Part shown: in pieces, positions 24,134-35,657 of the stretch
Numbering within the stretch: the stretch's first letter is position 1
Layout of the letters: the number at the start of each line of letters is the position of its first letter
Assembly: GCA_034359265.1 (NCBI GenBank)
Contig: CP136890.1
Coordinates: forward strand, 78,269,501 to 78,333,500
Direction of reading: 5' to 3'
DNA length: 64,000 nt
Origin: Canna indica
Taxonomy: Eukaryota; Streptophyta; Magnoliopsida; Zingiberales; Cannaceae
Position numbers and translations under genes: made by a program
Notes under the pieces: model-generated
Seen by the model: only the letters and a program-made list of their open reading frames with translations
Databases searched by the model: none
What the model was told of the DNA's origin: nothing

Positions 24134-24273
24134 CGTTGCGATAGGAGAGATCCGCCGGAATAGTTGGATGTCTCAGGCGGACAGGTAAGGTGTTTGTGGG
24201 AATGCGCTTCTGGCTACTTGATTGCTTTTGTATGGCGTTGAGAAGAATCCTTGTGGCAGCAGCAATCTAAATC

Positions 24274-24331
24274 CTTATCCCCCTTATCTGTCGGACAAAT
24301 CCAAGGAGCTCAATTGCTCCAACTATATTGG
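24274..24331 (-). promoter_or_regulatory. Light-type promoter motifs upstream of Lhca4
   Basis: Read on the minus strand, two GATAAG I-boxes lie at 24279-24274 and 24288-24283, nine bases apart. A CCAAT box lies at 24331-24327, all 140-200 bp before the ATG. Paired I-boxes with CCAAT are classical for CAB and rbcS promoters. No canonical TATA box is visible between them and the ATG, as known for many nuclear photosynthesis genes. Binding is inferred from motif identity only. Confidence 0.6.
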
Positions 24332-24433
24332 CCGGGGAAAGATTCTCTGTGCTCCCCTATTCTGCCACCTGGCACTGAGTCGTCTTTGATGTAATCAGTG
24401 CTTCACAATCACATGTGGAGTAGCTTTTTTCTC

Positions 24434-24535
24434 TTTAGAAGGCATTTTTGGAATAAGCTAAAAATAATTACTTCCGAATTAGGAAGGTTTTAGAAATAGT
24501 TTTCTATTTAGAAGACATTTTTGGAATAAGCTAAA
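24434..24535. repeat. 29-bp direct repeat upstream of Lhca4
   Basis: TTTAGAAGGCATTTTTGGAA continuing to TAAGCTAAA at 24434-24462 recurs at 24507-24535 with one change (GG to GA). The copies are 73 bp apart. Function unknown. Confidence 0.85.
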
Positions 24536-25043
24536 GTTGTCTCCGAGAGTCTTTGGTTGGTAGGTATAAACATAAAATGAAATAGTATATTTACTCTCTT
24601 TGTTGTTACAAATTTGAATAAAAAATTGATTGGTCATGATAAATAGAATGAATTCCCGGGAGCGTGCATAGTTGAGTATATACGGAATTAATCAAAATTA
24701 ATAGAATAAATTTAGCTAAATTGGTAAATTAATTATATGTATCAATTGGTATTTGGTATTATACCAAAATAATTTCGTGGTTAATGGTACTAACTTTTAA
24801 GTTTTGGCTAACCTATACGATTTTTTCCTCTCTTCTTTTGGTGTTTTTTTGCCGTGTTGGGTGTTTGTTCGCTATATTTTTTTCGGAGTCCTTTCTGACT
24901 TGATTTTTTATTCTTGTTTGCTCATTTGGCTTTGACCTTTTTCTCTGTCCGGAGTTTCTTTTTATGTGTCTCATTTTCTTGCTGGTGTCTGCTTTTAGGG
25001 CTAGTTCTTCTGGTGGTTTTTGATTGTTGCTGTCACTGTGGTG

Positions 25044-26834
25044 ATGCCGTCCACCAGTGGGGGGAACGGTCGTTCCCCTTCCAATGGTAGAACTACTGGT
25101 AAATCACCTTTCATGGCTAGTTTAGCTTCTTTGGATCCTGTTCGGATTGAGGGGTTCACTGGTCGTTCCTCATCTCGTCCAATTGTTACCGTCTCTGCCC
25201 CTGCTGCGGAGGAGCAACAATGTTCCGGTCTGGCTTCCTCCTCTATTTCTCATCCGGCTGGTCAAGTGATATCCACTTCCAGGGATGTAAGGAACCCCTC
25301 TACTGGTATATTACCTTCAACTTTATCTACTGCGGGTAATATTTCTTCTGCTAATGATGTTACTTGGGCAAACTTGTTTAAATCTTCTACTACTGATCAT
25401 AAATTATTTTCCTCGTTTGAGATTCTTTCTAATATTAAAGCTTCGGTTAAGGATTTTATTGAGTTTGATGAAAAAGTACTTAGTGATATTAGGAAACCTT
25501 GGTTTACTTCTCTCATTGGTAGATTTTTTCATAAACCTCCTATTCATTTTTAGTTAAGTAACTAGGCTTTTTCAATTTGGTCCTCTTTTTGTTTAGAAAA
25601 TGTTATTGACCTTGAAAATAATTTTTTTTCTCTTCCGCTTCAATTATGAAGAAAATGCTTTAAAAGTCCTATCGAATGGTCCATGGGCCTATCAGGATAA
25701 TTTGATCAATCTCAGACCTTGGAAACCTAATTTCAAGGCTCTGACTGAAGAGATCATTTCTGCCCCTATTTGGGTACAGTTCCCTGATTTGCCCATAGAA
25801 TACTGGTCTGACACTATTCTTTTTAGAATTGTCTCTCTTATTGGTAAACCCATTAAAATTGATGAACAATCTTTTAATTGGGAACATGAAAAATTCTTTG
25901 CATTGAGATTGACTTTTCCAAGCCTATTAAGTAGGGCATATGGATTGAAAAACCTAATGTTGGTATTTTTCAGGCTGTCAAGTATGAACGTCTTCCAAAT
26001 TTTTGCTTTAAATGTGACATGATTGGATATAGGCTGATTGATTGCTCTATGGTTTCTGTTCCTAGTCAATTAGATATGAATAGTGATATTCTTGTTAATT
26101 AAGCTGCCGACTCTTTAGCTAGTTCTTTAGATAAAATTTAGGTTTCTAAAGATTTAGAGCACAATAGTAATACCTATGGCCCTTGGGTCAAGGTAACTAG
26201 AAAACCTAGAAGGAAAATTATTAATCTTAACTCTGAATCTAGATTTGCTAATTCTTCTCTTTCTCGGGATATGCACCGTAATATTGATGATTCTAATGTT
26301 ATGACCATGCATGATGATTTTAAACATTCTAATGCTATGGTTTATGTTTCTATTACTGGTACTGTTCAGAAGACTAATTTGTTTGATAACAATCTTGCTA
26401 GTTCGTCTAAACATGATTCCAATGCTCATGTTTTTGCTCAATTTGGTTTGAATGATCATATGTGTTTTAGCTCTCTTGTAGACAATGTTACTTTTGCGTT
26501 ATTGAATTTTAATTTCATGCCTGTGTCTATTGTCCCTGACAAGAATACTAAAAATAAGGGTAAAAGTATTAGGATGGCTCATGTTCCTGCTAAATACTCT
26601 AAAATGGACACTTTGAATAATTTGTCTAAGTTGGACAACTTTATGAACACCAAAAAGAAGAGAATTAGGAAGGATAGTGAGAATCTAAAATTGGATTTTG
26701 CTTTTGCTTTTTCTATTCCTACTGCTACTTCTTGCACTAATGATGTTCATGTAACTATGGATTTGGCTATTTCTCTTCCTTCTGAGGGTATGTTGTCTGA
26801 TAAGACTTCTAAGGATGTTTCGTTAGATACCTAA
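25044..26834 (+). pseudogene. LINE-1 ORF1 (DUF4283 plus zinc knuckle), broken
   Basis: The ATG at 25044 starts a Ser/Pro/Gly-rich N terminus. The open frame ends at 25553 near LIGRFFHKPPIHF. The DUF4283 core continues in another frame at 25600-25950: FNYEENALKVLSNGPWAY, PIWVQFPDLP, IGKPIKIDEQSF. A knuckle-like CFKCDMIGYRLIDC near 26000 has lost its His. A Ser/Asp-rich C-terminal region follows at 26271-26834, ending at the TAA nine bases before the ORF2 ATG. In a live copy the protein would coat the LINE RNA. Confidence 0.8.
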
Positions 26835-26843
26835 TTATTTTCT

Positions 26844-27131
26844 ATGAATTTGCTCAATTGGAATTGTCGTGGTCTTAGAAGAAGACCTGTTCAAGAGTTT
26901 TTGCGTATGCATCTTGTTAAGAATTTTGTTCACATGCTTTTTCTTCAAGAAACTCACCTCTTAAATACTGATTCTCTTGCTTTTATGCATTCTCTTGGTA
27001 AAGATTAGGATGGTTTTGTTGTCAGTTCAGAAGGTGCTTCTGGGGCCTTCTCTTGACTTGGAAATCTTCCTGTTTTAATATACATGTGATTTCTAGTTCT
27101 AATTGTATCATTCATTTTGTTGTTCAATTTT
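26844..27131 (+). pseudogene. LINE-1 ORF2, 5' part (endonuclease N-terminal half)
   Basis: The ATG at 26844 starts MNLLNWNCRGLRRRPVQEF, the strand-1 motif of APE-type LINE endonucleases, followed by FLQETHLL with the catalytic Glu. A TAG interrupts it near 27008. The frame runs up to the CACTA-1 boundary; the rest of the domain resumes at 35658. Confidence 0.88.
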
Positions 27132-27375
27132 CACTACTAGAAATTAGTTCTTCAGCAACGGCCGCTCAAGCCGTTGCTATTTGCAACGGCGTTCTTACGG
27201 TCACTCAAGTCGTTGCAGATATGTTGTATCTGCAACGGTTTTCTAACGGACACGTGAGCCGTTGCAGATATTAATTACCTCAGCAACGACGTTCTAACGG
27301 ACAAGTGAGCCGTTGCCGATGATTGACTTATCAACAACGGCTTTCTAACGGCTAAGTGAGCCGTTGCTGATAAGT
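27132..27375. repeat. CACTA-1 left TIR and subterminal repeats
   Basis: After the CACTACTAG end come at least eight GCAACGGC/GCCGTTGC words in both orientations, alternating with GTCACTCAAG, ACGTGAGCC and similar spacers. In CACTA elements such arrays bind the TNPA-type protein. Confidence 0.9.
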
Positions 27376-27389
27376 TTATATAGGGCACG

Positions 27390-27690
27390 CGATCGCGCCC
27401 GCCCCCTTCTTCCTCTTCCTCTGCCCGCCGCCGCTGCTCTCCTCCGACGCCGCCGCCGCCGAGCTATCGTTGCCGATGCCGCCACCCAATCCTCGACCTC
27501 CGGTTCCGACCTCCGTCTCCCGTTCGATTTGAGGTATTTTTCGCCGCCTCTGACCCCCTATTTGTTAGAGCCAATCGAAACCCTTAAAATAGGGTTTCGG
27601 CCAACGACCATCGGCCGACGATCGGTGGTTTATGCAGTGTCCGATCACTGGACGCTGGTGCCGGAGTCCACCAAACTCCGGTGCCGGATA
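27390..27690 (+). other. GC-rich first-exon-like segment of CACTA-1
   Basis: A strongly GC-rich block (CCGCCGCCG-rich) sits between the subterminal repeats and an AT-rich region. It opens a 119-codon frame at 27364. A related block occurs at the same place in CACTA-2 (about 55870-56130, reverse). It is therefore part of the element, perhaps its promoter and leader exon, rather than a host gene. Confidence 0.55.
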
Positions 27691-27953
27691 TGCTTATATA
27701 ATATTATTTTTATATATTTTTAATTTTTAACTAATTGTTTGAATTAATTATTTAATTAATTGTTTAATTTGTTAGATTAATTTTTAGGGTTTAGATTAAT
27801 TGTTATGATTTTTAGATTAATTGTTGAGTTTATAGTAATTTTTAGATTAATTTAGTTAGATTAATATTATGTTTTAGATTAATAATTGTAGGTTAATTAT
27901 TTAAATTAGTTAAAATATTGTAGATTAATATTAATTAATTAGTTAAAATATTA

Positions 27954-29320
27954 ATTAGGCCGGAGTAGTCCTCACTGGACTCGCGCCGGAATCGTCCACT
28001 TCGGACTTGCGGCGGAATCGTCAATTTCGGACTTGTGCCGGAATCGTCCACTTCGGACTCGCGCCGGAATCGTCCATTTCGGACTTCCACTGGAATCGTC
28101 CAATTTTGACTCGTGTCGGAATTGTCCACTATGAACTCGAACTGACTTGAAACATTTAGAAAATAATCATCCATCGGACGAGTTGATACGTTTCACGTAC
28201 GCATTGACGAGTCAGATATGATTTAGCAAAACCTTAGATCCGTTCGGGGGTTGTATGTTCGTGTAAAAGAAGTAGATGATCTTTTATACGATGTACAACC
28301 CTTGAATTATCCCTGATTGGACAATTTGAAAATATAATTATTTGTATTGCACTTACGTTTTTCTTTTAACCGTTAACTTATTCTAAATTTCAACAATATC
28401 TCTCTTGTTCTCCGATACGCGCCCAGATGATATGCGTATTCGGAGAACTGTAGGGAGATGCTGTCGAAATTTAGAATGAAGTTAGCGATTAAAAGTAATA
28501 CTTAGTGCAATATAAATAATATAAATACCAAATGGAATAGGACCATCTCACCTAAAGGCATTAACCTAAGAAATTGTCGTTGATTAATAGAATCATGTCG
28601 GCTGATCGAAGTTGGATGTACAGACGTCTTGATCGTGGAGCTTTAACGAATGAGTTTCGATTAGGCGTAACTTACTTCCTAAATTTCGCTTATTCAAATC
28701 GAAAATTCGTTAGCGTCGGTGATAAAATCCGATGTCCCTGCCGCATTTGCTTGAATGGACGATTTTTGGATCGAGAAACTGTCACTCTGCATCTATATAG
28801 CAAAGGATTTGCACCAAGATATTTTCTATGGACTTGTCACGGGGAGTCACGTGAAGTCGGGACGTCGAACAATCCTGTCGTTCAGACACATGGTGAATTT
28901 TCCTCTGCTAGTGTTTCTTCATCTAGTCAATCTAATCCCTATAGAACTATGATACTTGATAGTCTTGGGGTTCAATTCCACCTGAATGATAATGTTGATC
29001 GGCCAGTTACTGAGACGTCAGTCCCACCAGATACTACAGCGGTTGATATCACAGAAGTACAAACTGCAGTAGAGATTGAATTGCCGAATAAAGAAACTGC
29101 AGAATTTTACGAGATGTTGAAAGCTGTCGATGAACCTTTGTATGAGAATTGTCTTAAATACACTAGGTTTTCATCAATGACGCAGCTCCTAAACATCAAG
29201 GTCGATTGTAATATCAGTGGGGTTGCGTATGATCGGATTGCAGGATTGATTAATGGAATGTTGCCTACTGATAACAAGTTTGAGCCAACTTTTTATAAAA
29301 TTAAAAAAGTAGATGAGAAA
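27954..29320 (+). repeat. CACTA-1 internal tandem duplication, unit 1
   Basis: This 1,367-bp unit is repeated immediately downstream (29321-30661) with very few differences. It contains the minisatellite, the leader and the first transposase coding exon. The junction reads GAAAATTAGGCCGG; ATTAGG is shared with both parental ends. Confidence 0.95.
27986..28141. repeat. 26-bp minisatellite, six units
   Basis: Six units of the type CCGGAATCGTCCACTTCGGA plus CTCGCG stand in tandem, with a degenerate unit just before. The same array in the duplicated copy (29353-29482) has five units. Confidence 0.9.
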
Positions 29321-29335
29321 ATTAGGCCGGAGTAG
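28574..29335 (+). pseudogene. Duplicated N-terminal part of TNP2-like transposase (unit 1)
   Basis: An open frame encodes the transposase-associated domain: DRSWMYRRLDRG, FRLGVTYFLNFA, then a Cys-rich finger IRCPCRICLNGR and VTLHLYSKGF. An ATG lies at 28595 inside the frame. The frame is cut by the tandem-duplication junction and ends at a stop at 29333-29335, so only the first domain could be made. Its near-identical twin follows at 29915. Confidence 0.85.
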
Positions 29336-30661
29336 TCCTCACTGGACTCGCGCCGGAATCGTCCACTTCGGACTTGCGGCGGAATCGTCAATTTCGGACT
29401 TGTGCCGGAATCGTCCACTTCGGACTCGCGCCGGAATCGTCCATTTCGGACTTCCACTGGAATCGTCCAATTTTGACTCGAACTGACTTGAAACATTTAG
29501 AAAATAATCATCCATCAGACGAGTTGATACGTTTCACGTACGCATTGACGAGTCAGATATGATTTAGCAAAACCTTAGATCCGTTCGGGGGTTGTATGTT
29601 CGTGTAAAAGAAGTAGATGATCTTTTATACGATGTACAACCCTTGAATTATCCCTGATTGGACAATTTGAAAATATAATTATTTGTATTGTACTTACGTT
29701 TTTCTTTTAACCGTTAACTTATTCTAAATTTCAACAATATCTCTCTTGTTCTCCGATACGCGCCCAGATGATATGCGTATTCGGAGAACTGTAGGGAGAT
29801 GCTGTCGAAATTTAGAATGAAGTTAGCGATTAAAAGTAATACTTAGTGCAATATAAATAATATAAATACCAAATGGAATAGGACCATCTCACCTAAAGGC
29901 ATTAACCTAAGAAATTGTCGTTGATTAATAGAATCATGTCGGCTGATCGAAGTTGGATGTACAGACGTCTTGATCGTGGAGCTTTAACGAATGAGTTTCG
30001 ATTAGGCGTAACTTACTTCCTAAATTTCGCTTATTCAAATCGAAAATTCGTTAGCGTCGGTGATAAAATCCGATGTCCCTGCCGCATTTGCTTGAATGGA
30101 CGATTTTTGGATCGAGAAACTGTCACTCTGCATCTATATAGCAAAGGATTTGCACCAAGATATTTTCTATGGACTTGTCACGGGGAGTCACGTGAAGTCG
30201 GGACGTCGAACAATCCTGTCGTTCAGACACATGGTGAATTTTCCTCTGCTAGTGTTTCTTCATCCAGTCAATCTAATCCCTATAGAACTATGATACTTGA
30301 TAGTCTTGGGGTTCAATTCCACCTGAATGATAATGTTGATCGGCCAGTTACTGAGACGTCAGTCCCACCAGATACTACAGCGGTTGATATCACAGAAGTA
30401 CAAACTGCAGTAGAGATTGAATTGCCGAATAAAGAAACTGCAGAATTTTACGAGATGTTGAAAGCTGTCGATGAACCTTTGTATGAGAATTGTCTTAAAT
30501 ACACTAGGTTTTCATCAATGACGCAGCTCCTAAACATCAAGGTCGATTGTAATATCAGTGGGGTTGCGTATGATCGGATTGCAGGATTGATTAATGGAAT
30601 GTTGCCTACTGATAACAAGTTTGAGCCAACTTTTTATAAAATTAAAAAAGTAGATGAGAAA
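29321..30661 (+). repeat. CACTA-1 internal tandem duplication, unit 2
   Basis: This 1,341-bp copy is shorter by exactly one 26-bp minisatellite unit and otherwise almost identical to unit 1. Base differences are visible, for example, at 29518, 29691 and 30265. Confidence 0.95.
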
Positions 30662-33408
30662 ATTAGGGCTGGGGTACGAAAAAATACACGCGTGCCAAAA
30701 TAATTGCATTTTATATTATTATAAATGTGTAGTTGGATAAATGCCCTGTATGTCAACATCCTCGTTATAAGGGGAAGAAATCTGTCCGACAAAAAATATC
30801 CCGTTTAAGGTACTTCGATATTTTCCACTAAAATTGAGGCTTCAAAGATTATTCATGTCGGAAAAGATGGCCCCCTACATGAGTTGCCATGCAAGAAGTC
30901 GTGATGGTACAATAATGACTCATCCATCCGACAGTGAAGCATGAAAACATTTGGATACATGTTATCCTTCATTTGCTAGGGATACTAGAAATATTAGATT
31001 GGAATTGTGCACAAATGGTTTTAATCTGTTTGGACATTTTGTAACTCCTTATTCAGTTTGGCCAGTGTTGCTGACAATTTATAATTTGCCACCGTCAATG
31101 TGTATGAAAGATGAATTTATTTATCTTTCGATGATTATTCCGGGTCCTAAGGGTCCGCGAAAAGAAATTGACGTGTTTCTCAGACCCTTGATAGATGAAT
31201 TGAAAACATTGTGGACTGAGGGAGCTGTCACTTATGATTGTCATCGGAAGCAAAACTTCAATTTAAAGACCGCGATCTTGTGGACAATCAATGATTTCCC
31301 GACATACGGCATGTTGTCTGGTTGGAGCACTCACGGCCGACTCTCTTGTATGTATTGTATGGAACACTCTAAATCAATCAGTCTTCAGAACAGATGAAAA
31401 ATCTCATTCTTTGATTATCATCGTCGATTCCTACCGGCTAACCATCAGTATCGAAGGAATCATAATAAATTTACTAAGGGTAGAGTCGAAAGAGATGGGC
31501 CACCATCGATGTTGTCTGATGAACAAATGTTTTCACGTGTTTCAGCACTTCCAGATATAGTATTTGGTCGGAATGAAAGAGTGTCAGACTTTGGTCAAAC
31601 ACATAACTGGGTGAAAAAAAAATCTTTTGGGAATTGTCCTATTGGAGTTCATTACTGATTCGACATAATTTACATGTCATACATATTGAAAAAATATGTT
31701 TGATAATATTTTCAACACTTTGATGGATGTTTTCGGAAAAATTAAAGATAATATCAAAGCCCGACATGATCTGAAAATACTTTGTAAGAGACCAGAGTTG
31801 GAGTTACAAGAGGTCAACAGACTATATATGAAATCGAAGGCCCCGTATGTGTTAAATAAACAACAGATCAAAGATGTCTATCAATGGATAAAAGAACTCA
31901 GATTACCCGATGGATATACTTCAAACTTATCTCGATGTGTGAACGTCGATGATTGCAAAATATCAGGGATGAAGAGCCATGATTGTCATGTATTCATGCA
32001 GAGATTGCTTCCGATCGCATTCCGAGATCTTCTACCTAATAATATTTGGGGTTCGTTGACTGAATTAAGTATATTTTTTAGAAACATTTGTGCAAATATC
32101 CTTCGAGTCGAAGATATGTCAACACTTGAAAGTAATATTGTTGAAATCATATGCAAGCTGGAGCAGTTTTTCCCTCCTGTATTTTTTGACTCGATAGAGC
32201 ATCTACCGATACACTTGGCATACGAGGCACGAGTTGGTGGCCCCGTTTAATATTGGTGGATGTACTTATTTGAAAGATACATGAATCGTTTGAAGAAAAA
32301 AGTAAAGAACACCGCAGCTGTTGAAGTATCAATATCTGAATCATATATCATCCAAGAAATTTCAACATTCTGCTCATTTTACTTTGAATCGATAGTACAG
32401 ACAAGATTTGATCGTCTTCCACGTAACGACGACGGGGGAGTTTGACATTCAGATGGTCGTTTAAATATATTTTGTCACTCTGGTCGTACTTTTGGTTCTC
32501 GTCCATCTCGACACTTAAGCGAGGAAGAGTATCATTTGGCACACTTGTATGTATTACTCAATTGTCCAGAGATTGAACAATTCATTGAAACATTTGACAT
32601 TGAGATGGTGCAAAAATACTCTATTCACAACGATCAAGAATTAGAGAGATTACGAAATCGTGATTTCTCTACATGGATTCAAGCTTACAGCAAAGATCAC
32701 CGAGCTAAAATAGATGAAAGAATATTTGAGTTTGTTAGTGGACCGTCGCGACTAGTGTCCTGTTATAGCGAATATTTTGTTAATGGATACAAATTTCACA
32801 CGGTCGAATATGCATTTACAAAGAAGACGATGAATGTCGGGGTCTACGTGAAAGGGACAACCTATGTTGAATGTCATATAGATTTTTATGGACTGGTGGA
32901 AGAAGTGATAGAGTTGCACTACTTCGGCTTAAAATCAGTAATCCTATTTAGATGTCATTGGTTCGATACAACAGAAAGGGGCATGAAAGTTCATCCAAAA
33001 TACAAACTTGTTGAGGTTAATTACAAATCGAAATTGGCAGTAAATGAGCCTTTTATATTGGCATCACAAGCTGAACAAGTATATTACGCGACGTATCCGG
33101 CTCAAAATAAAGATAGAGCAGATTGGCATGTAGTCTGTAAGACTAAAGGTAGAGAAAAAATTGATCTGATATCAGGAGAAAATGAGTCGATACCTGATGT
33201 GACAGATGGTTTCTATCAAGAAGATGATCCTCCTGCTGTAGATCGTATTATTCCAATACTCAAGGATGCAGACACAGCGTCAATTCAATTAGAAGTTGAA
33301 TATGCTGATGATAACGATCATGAAATTGAGGAAGTTGGAGATGAAGAAGATGAAGAAGAGGAAGAAGAGGAAGAATTTGAAGACTATTACTCAGATGATG
33401 AGGAATAA
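29915..33408 (+). pseudogene. TNP2-like CACTA transposase, broken
   Basis: The catalytic protein for CACTA excision. Unit 2 supplies the N-terminal transposase-associated domain (29915-30703). A frame-shifted and stopped stretch follows, still readable as CPVCQHP and LRLQRLFMS. The Transposase_21 core is at 30951-31397: GFNLFGHF, YSVWPVLLTIYNLPP, IPGPKGP, LSGWSTHGRLSC. DUF4218-like parts lie at 31696-32445. A long intact frame at 32536-33408 (290 codons) carries DUF4216 (RCHWFDTTERGMKVH, VNYKSKL, FILASQAEQVYY) and a Glu/Asp-rich tail. Visible lesions include TGA at 30942-30944 in place of a conserved Trp. Another TGA at 31395-31397 falls where CACTA-2 has CGA, a CpG-type transition. Not functional as read. 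Confidence 0.88.
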
Positions 33409-33483
33409 TTGTAAAGTATATCTTATATTAAATATATCTCTACTATATATATAATAATCTAATTATATGTTTATTCGACAGAT

Positions 33484-35001
33484 ATGTTTGGTAGTGGTTA
33501 TCGTCGCAGGAGAGCTTCGGAGTCTCCGATCGGTGAGACTCCAGCACTTACTCATGCTGTTGATTCTCCTGTTATTGATCCTCCTGCCGATGATACTGCT
33601 GACGCTAGTACATCCAAACGCAGGCGGCCACGCGGGCCGAACAGGTTGCCGCCTCCACCAGCCGCAGAGTCACATAGATTCATTAGCGTGATTGGGGAGC
33701 GATAATATACCATGAATTACGAATCATTAAAAATTCATTATATCATAATATAATATTAAATTTTATTTTTGTTATGCAGGTTTTAGCAAGAAGAAGTGCC
33801 AATGAGCATTTCTTCTACCATTCGACGATATATGCACGGGGCATGGCCCACGTGGTCTCACGTGCCCAGTGAGCACGTCGATATGCTATGGCTCGAGTTT
33901 GAGGCACATATTAATTTTTTTTATACATGCATGATGATTAATATTGATACTGATATTATTATTTTGCAGGCTCGCTATACATTAGCCGAGTACCAAAGGT
34001 CCTTCATTTACGCTGCTTGGGAGGCTATTTCCCGGGCGAGGTACAACGGGCAGCTAGGGCAGGCTCGGTCCCAGGCGATGGCCCGAGCTAGGACCACTAA
34101 CATCGCGGAGACTCGGGGATACGGCCCCGATTGGATTACTCCGGATATATGGGACCAGCTCGTGGCATTATGGTCGATGAACCGATGGTAGGAGGTTTCT
34201 AGGACTGCGGCTAGAAACCACATGTCGGGGGGAGGAGCGCGTCACACTGGCGGCTCGGTTGCATTTGTTGTGCACGCGAACCGTATGGTAAGTATACCTT
34301 AATTTTAATTATATATTTTATTTGTTACCCTGTGTACTAATTAATGTATTTGTTTTGTAAATGTAGACGACAGTGTTGGACGACGGGACTGTCCAGCGAC
34401 CCTCCTCGATGGCGGTGTTTGAGCGGACTCACCGTCGAGTGCATGGGATAGGGGAGTACGTCGACAACCGTGCTGCATACATTATGGTAAGTATATTTTT
34501 TTAAATTATTCATTATTTATTTATAATTTAAGTTCTATGAAAAATATTAAACAAAAAGTTAAACTCGAGTAGGAGTTCTACAGTCAGACGGTGATACAGC
34601 GCAGAGGCACCCCCTAGGACTTTGACGCATGAGCGTGGGTCGAGGCTGCAGATGGCTGGGACCACGGTCGCGTGTATGGTTTTGCAGATAGTGGTCATGC
34701 GCGAGCCGTGCTAGGCCCACTTGGGGCACCGACCCCTCCGCATGCTGGTGAGCGGTCGTCCACCTCCAGGTCCAGTTCTAATCATAGTACCAGGATGAGG
34801 ACACTAGAGGGGACGATCGTGCATCAGAGTGAGATGATGGCGAAGATGCATGCTATGCTACGCAATATCTCAGCTCATACCGGAGCAGGCATCCCCTCGG
34901 CATCATCTGATCCATCATCCTCGAGTCAGTCTACGCCGGTGTACACCCAAGCACTCTAGACCCCGCCATATGATCCAGACCATCCTCCATCGTCATTGTG
35001 A
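33484..35001 (+). pseudogene. Second CACTA gene, tnpA-like (plant transposase family), multi-exon
   Basis: Exon-like pieces lie in order on the plus strand. 33484-33705 is a Ser/Pro/Arg-rich N terminus. About 33800-33905 holds STIRRYMHGAWPTWSHVPSE. About 33970-34290 holds ARYTLAEYQRSFIYAAWEA and GYGPDWITPDIWDQLV. About 34367-34485 holds VFERTHRRVHG and EYVDNRAAYIM. About 34570-35001 holds a helical, Ser-rich tail. GT-AG-like borders separate them (for instance TTGCAG before 33970). This matches the partner protein of En/Spm elements that binds the subterminal repeats. In-frame stops occur after ...WSMNRW (TAG near 34188) and near 34630. The copy in CACTA-2 encodes Gln at the first of these. 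Confidence 0.75.
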
Positions 35002-35274
35002 GATTTATTATTATTTTTATATTGACTTTGTTACTTAGATATTATACTTGATTAATTTGTTTTGTTTGGATATTGATACTTCAAATTTGCATTTGAATAG
35101 TTTTTATACGATTGTGGATAATTATAAATATAAGTATAATTGTTTTGATGTATATCTGGGTGTATTTGTGATGTGTGAATGAATATATGTATGGGTGTGT
35201 GAGTTATGTATCAGATAATTTATCAATATATTAAATGGAAATTTGGAATTTTAGTTTTTTCGGTTGCAAGTTGT

Positions 35275-35654
35275 AGTCATCAGCAACGGCTTTCCCACGG
35301 TCGTCCGTGGGAATACCGTTACTAAAAGTGTATCGTAAGCCGTTGCTGATGTCATACAACAACGGCTTAGCAACAGTCTTTCACTAACGGGTTTGCTACG
35401 GACACGCGGGCCGTTGCTAATAATTGTTATCAGCAACGGAACCGGGTACGTGGCAAACCCGTTGCTGATAATATTATTAGCAACGGCACGAGCGACTGTT
35501 GCTAATCCGTTGCTAAATTATCAGCAACGCATCTTTCTGCCACGGCTCCGTTGCAACGGTTGGGGCCGTTGCAAGCCGTTGCTGATGGTTTTCAGCAACG
35601 GATCAGGATCAGCAACGGCTTCAGTCGTTGCTGATGTCCATTATTCCAGTAGTG
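35275..35654. repeat. CACTA-1 right TIR and subterminal repeats
   Basis: A dense array of CAGCAACGG/CCGTTGCTGAT words in both orientations over about 380 bp, ending in CCAGTAGTG. It is closely similar to the left end of CACTA-2 (51302-51665) in reverse orientation. Confidence 0.92.
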
Positions 35655-35657
35655 TTT

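Larger units (their letters stand above)
27132..35654 (+). mobile_element. CACTA-1 (En/Spm-type) DNA transposon, 8,523 bp
   Basis: The left end is CACTACTAGAAATT at 27132 and the right end CCAGTAGTG at 35654, an inverted CACTACTGG. The 3-bp target duplication TTT lies at 27129-27131 and 35655-35657. Subterminal regions are packed with CAGCAACGGC/GCCGTTGCTG words. Internally there are a TNP2-like transposase gene and a second tnpA-like gene, both on the plus strand. It is inserted in the endonuclease coding region of LINE-1. Confidence 0.96.

Noticed and set aside
25669..26069. Minus-strand frames opposite LINE-1 ORF1
   Set aside because: Shadows of the DUF4283 coding region on the plus strand.
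27364..27723. GC-rich 119-codon frame as a host gene
   Set aside because: The same GC-rich block is in the same place in CACTA-2, between subterminal repeats and leader, so it belongs to the element.
28574..30703. Two separate transposase genes in CACTA-1
   Set aside because: The two frames are copies within one tandem duplication, and neither is a complete gene.
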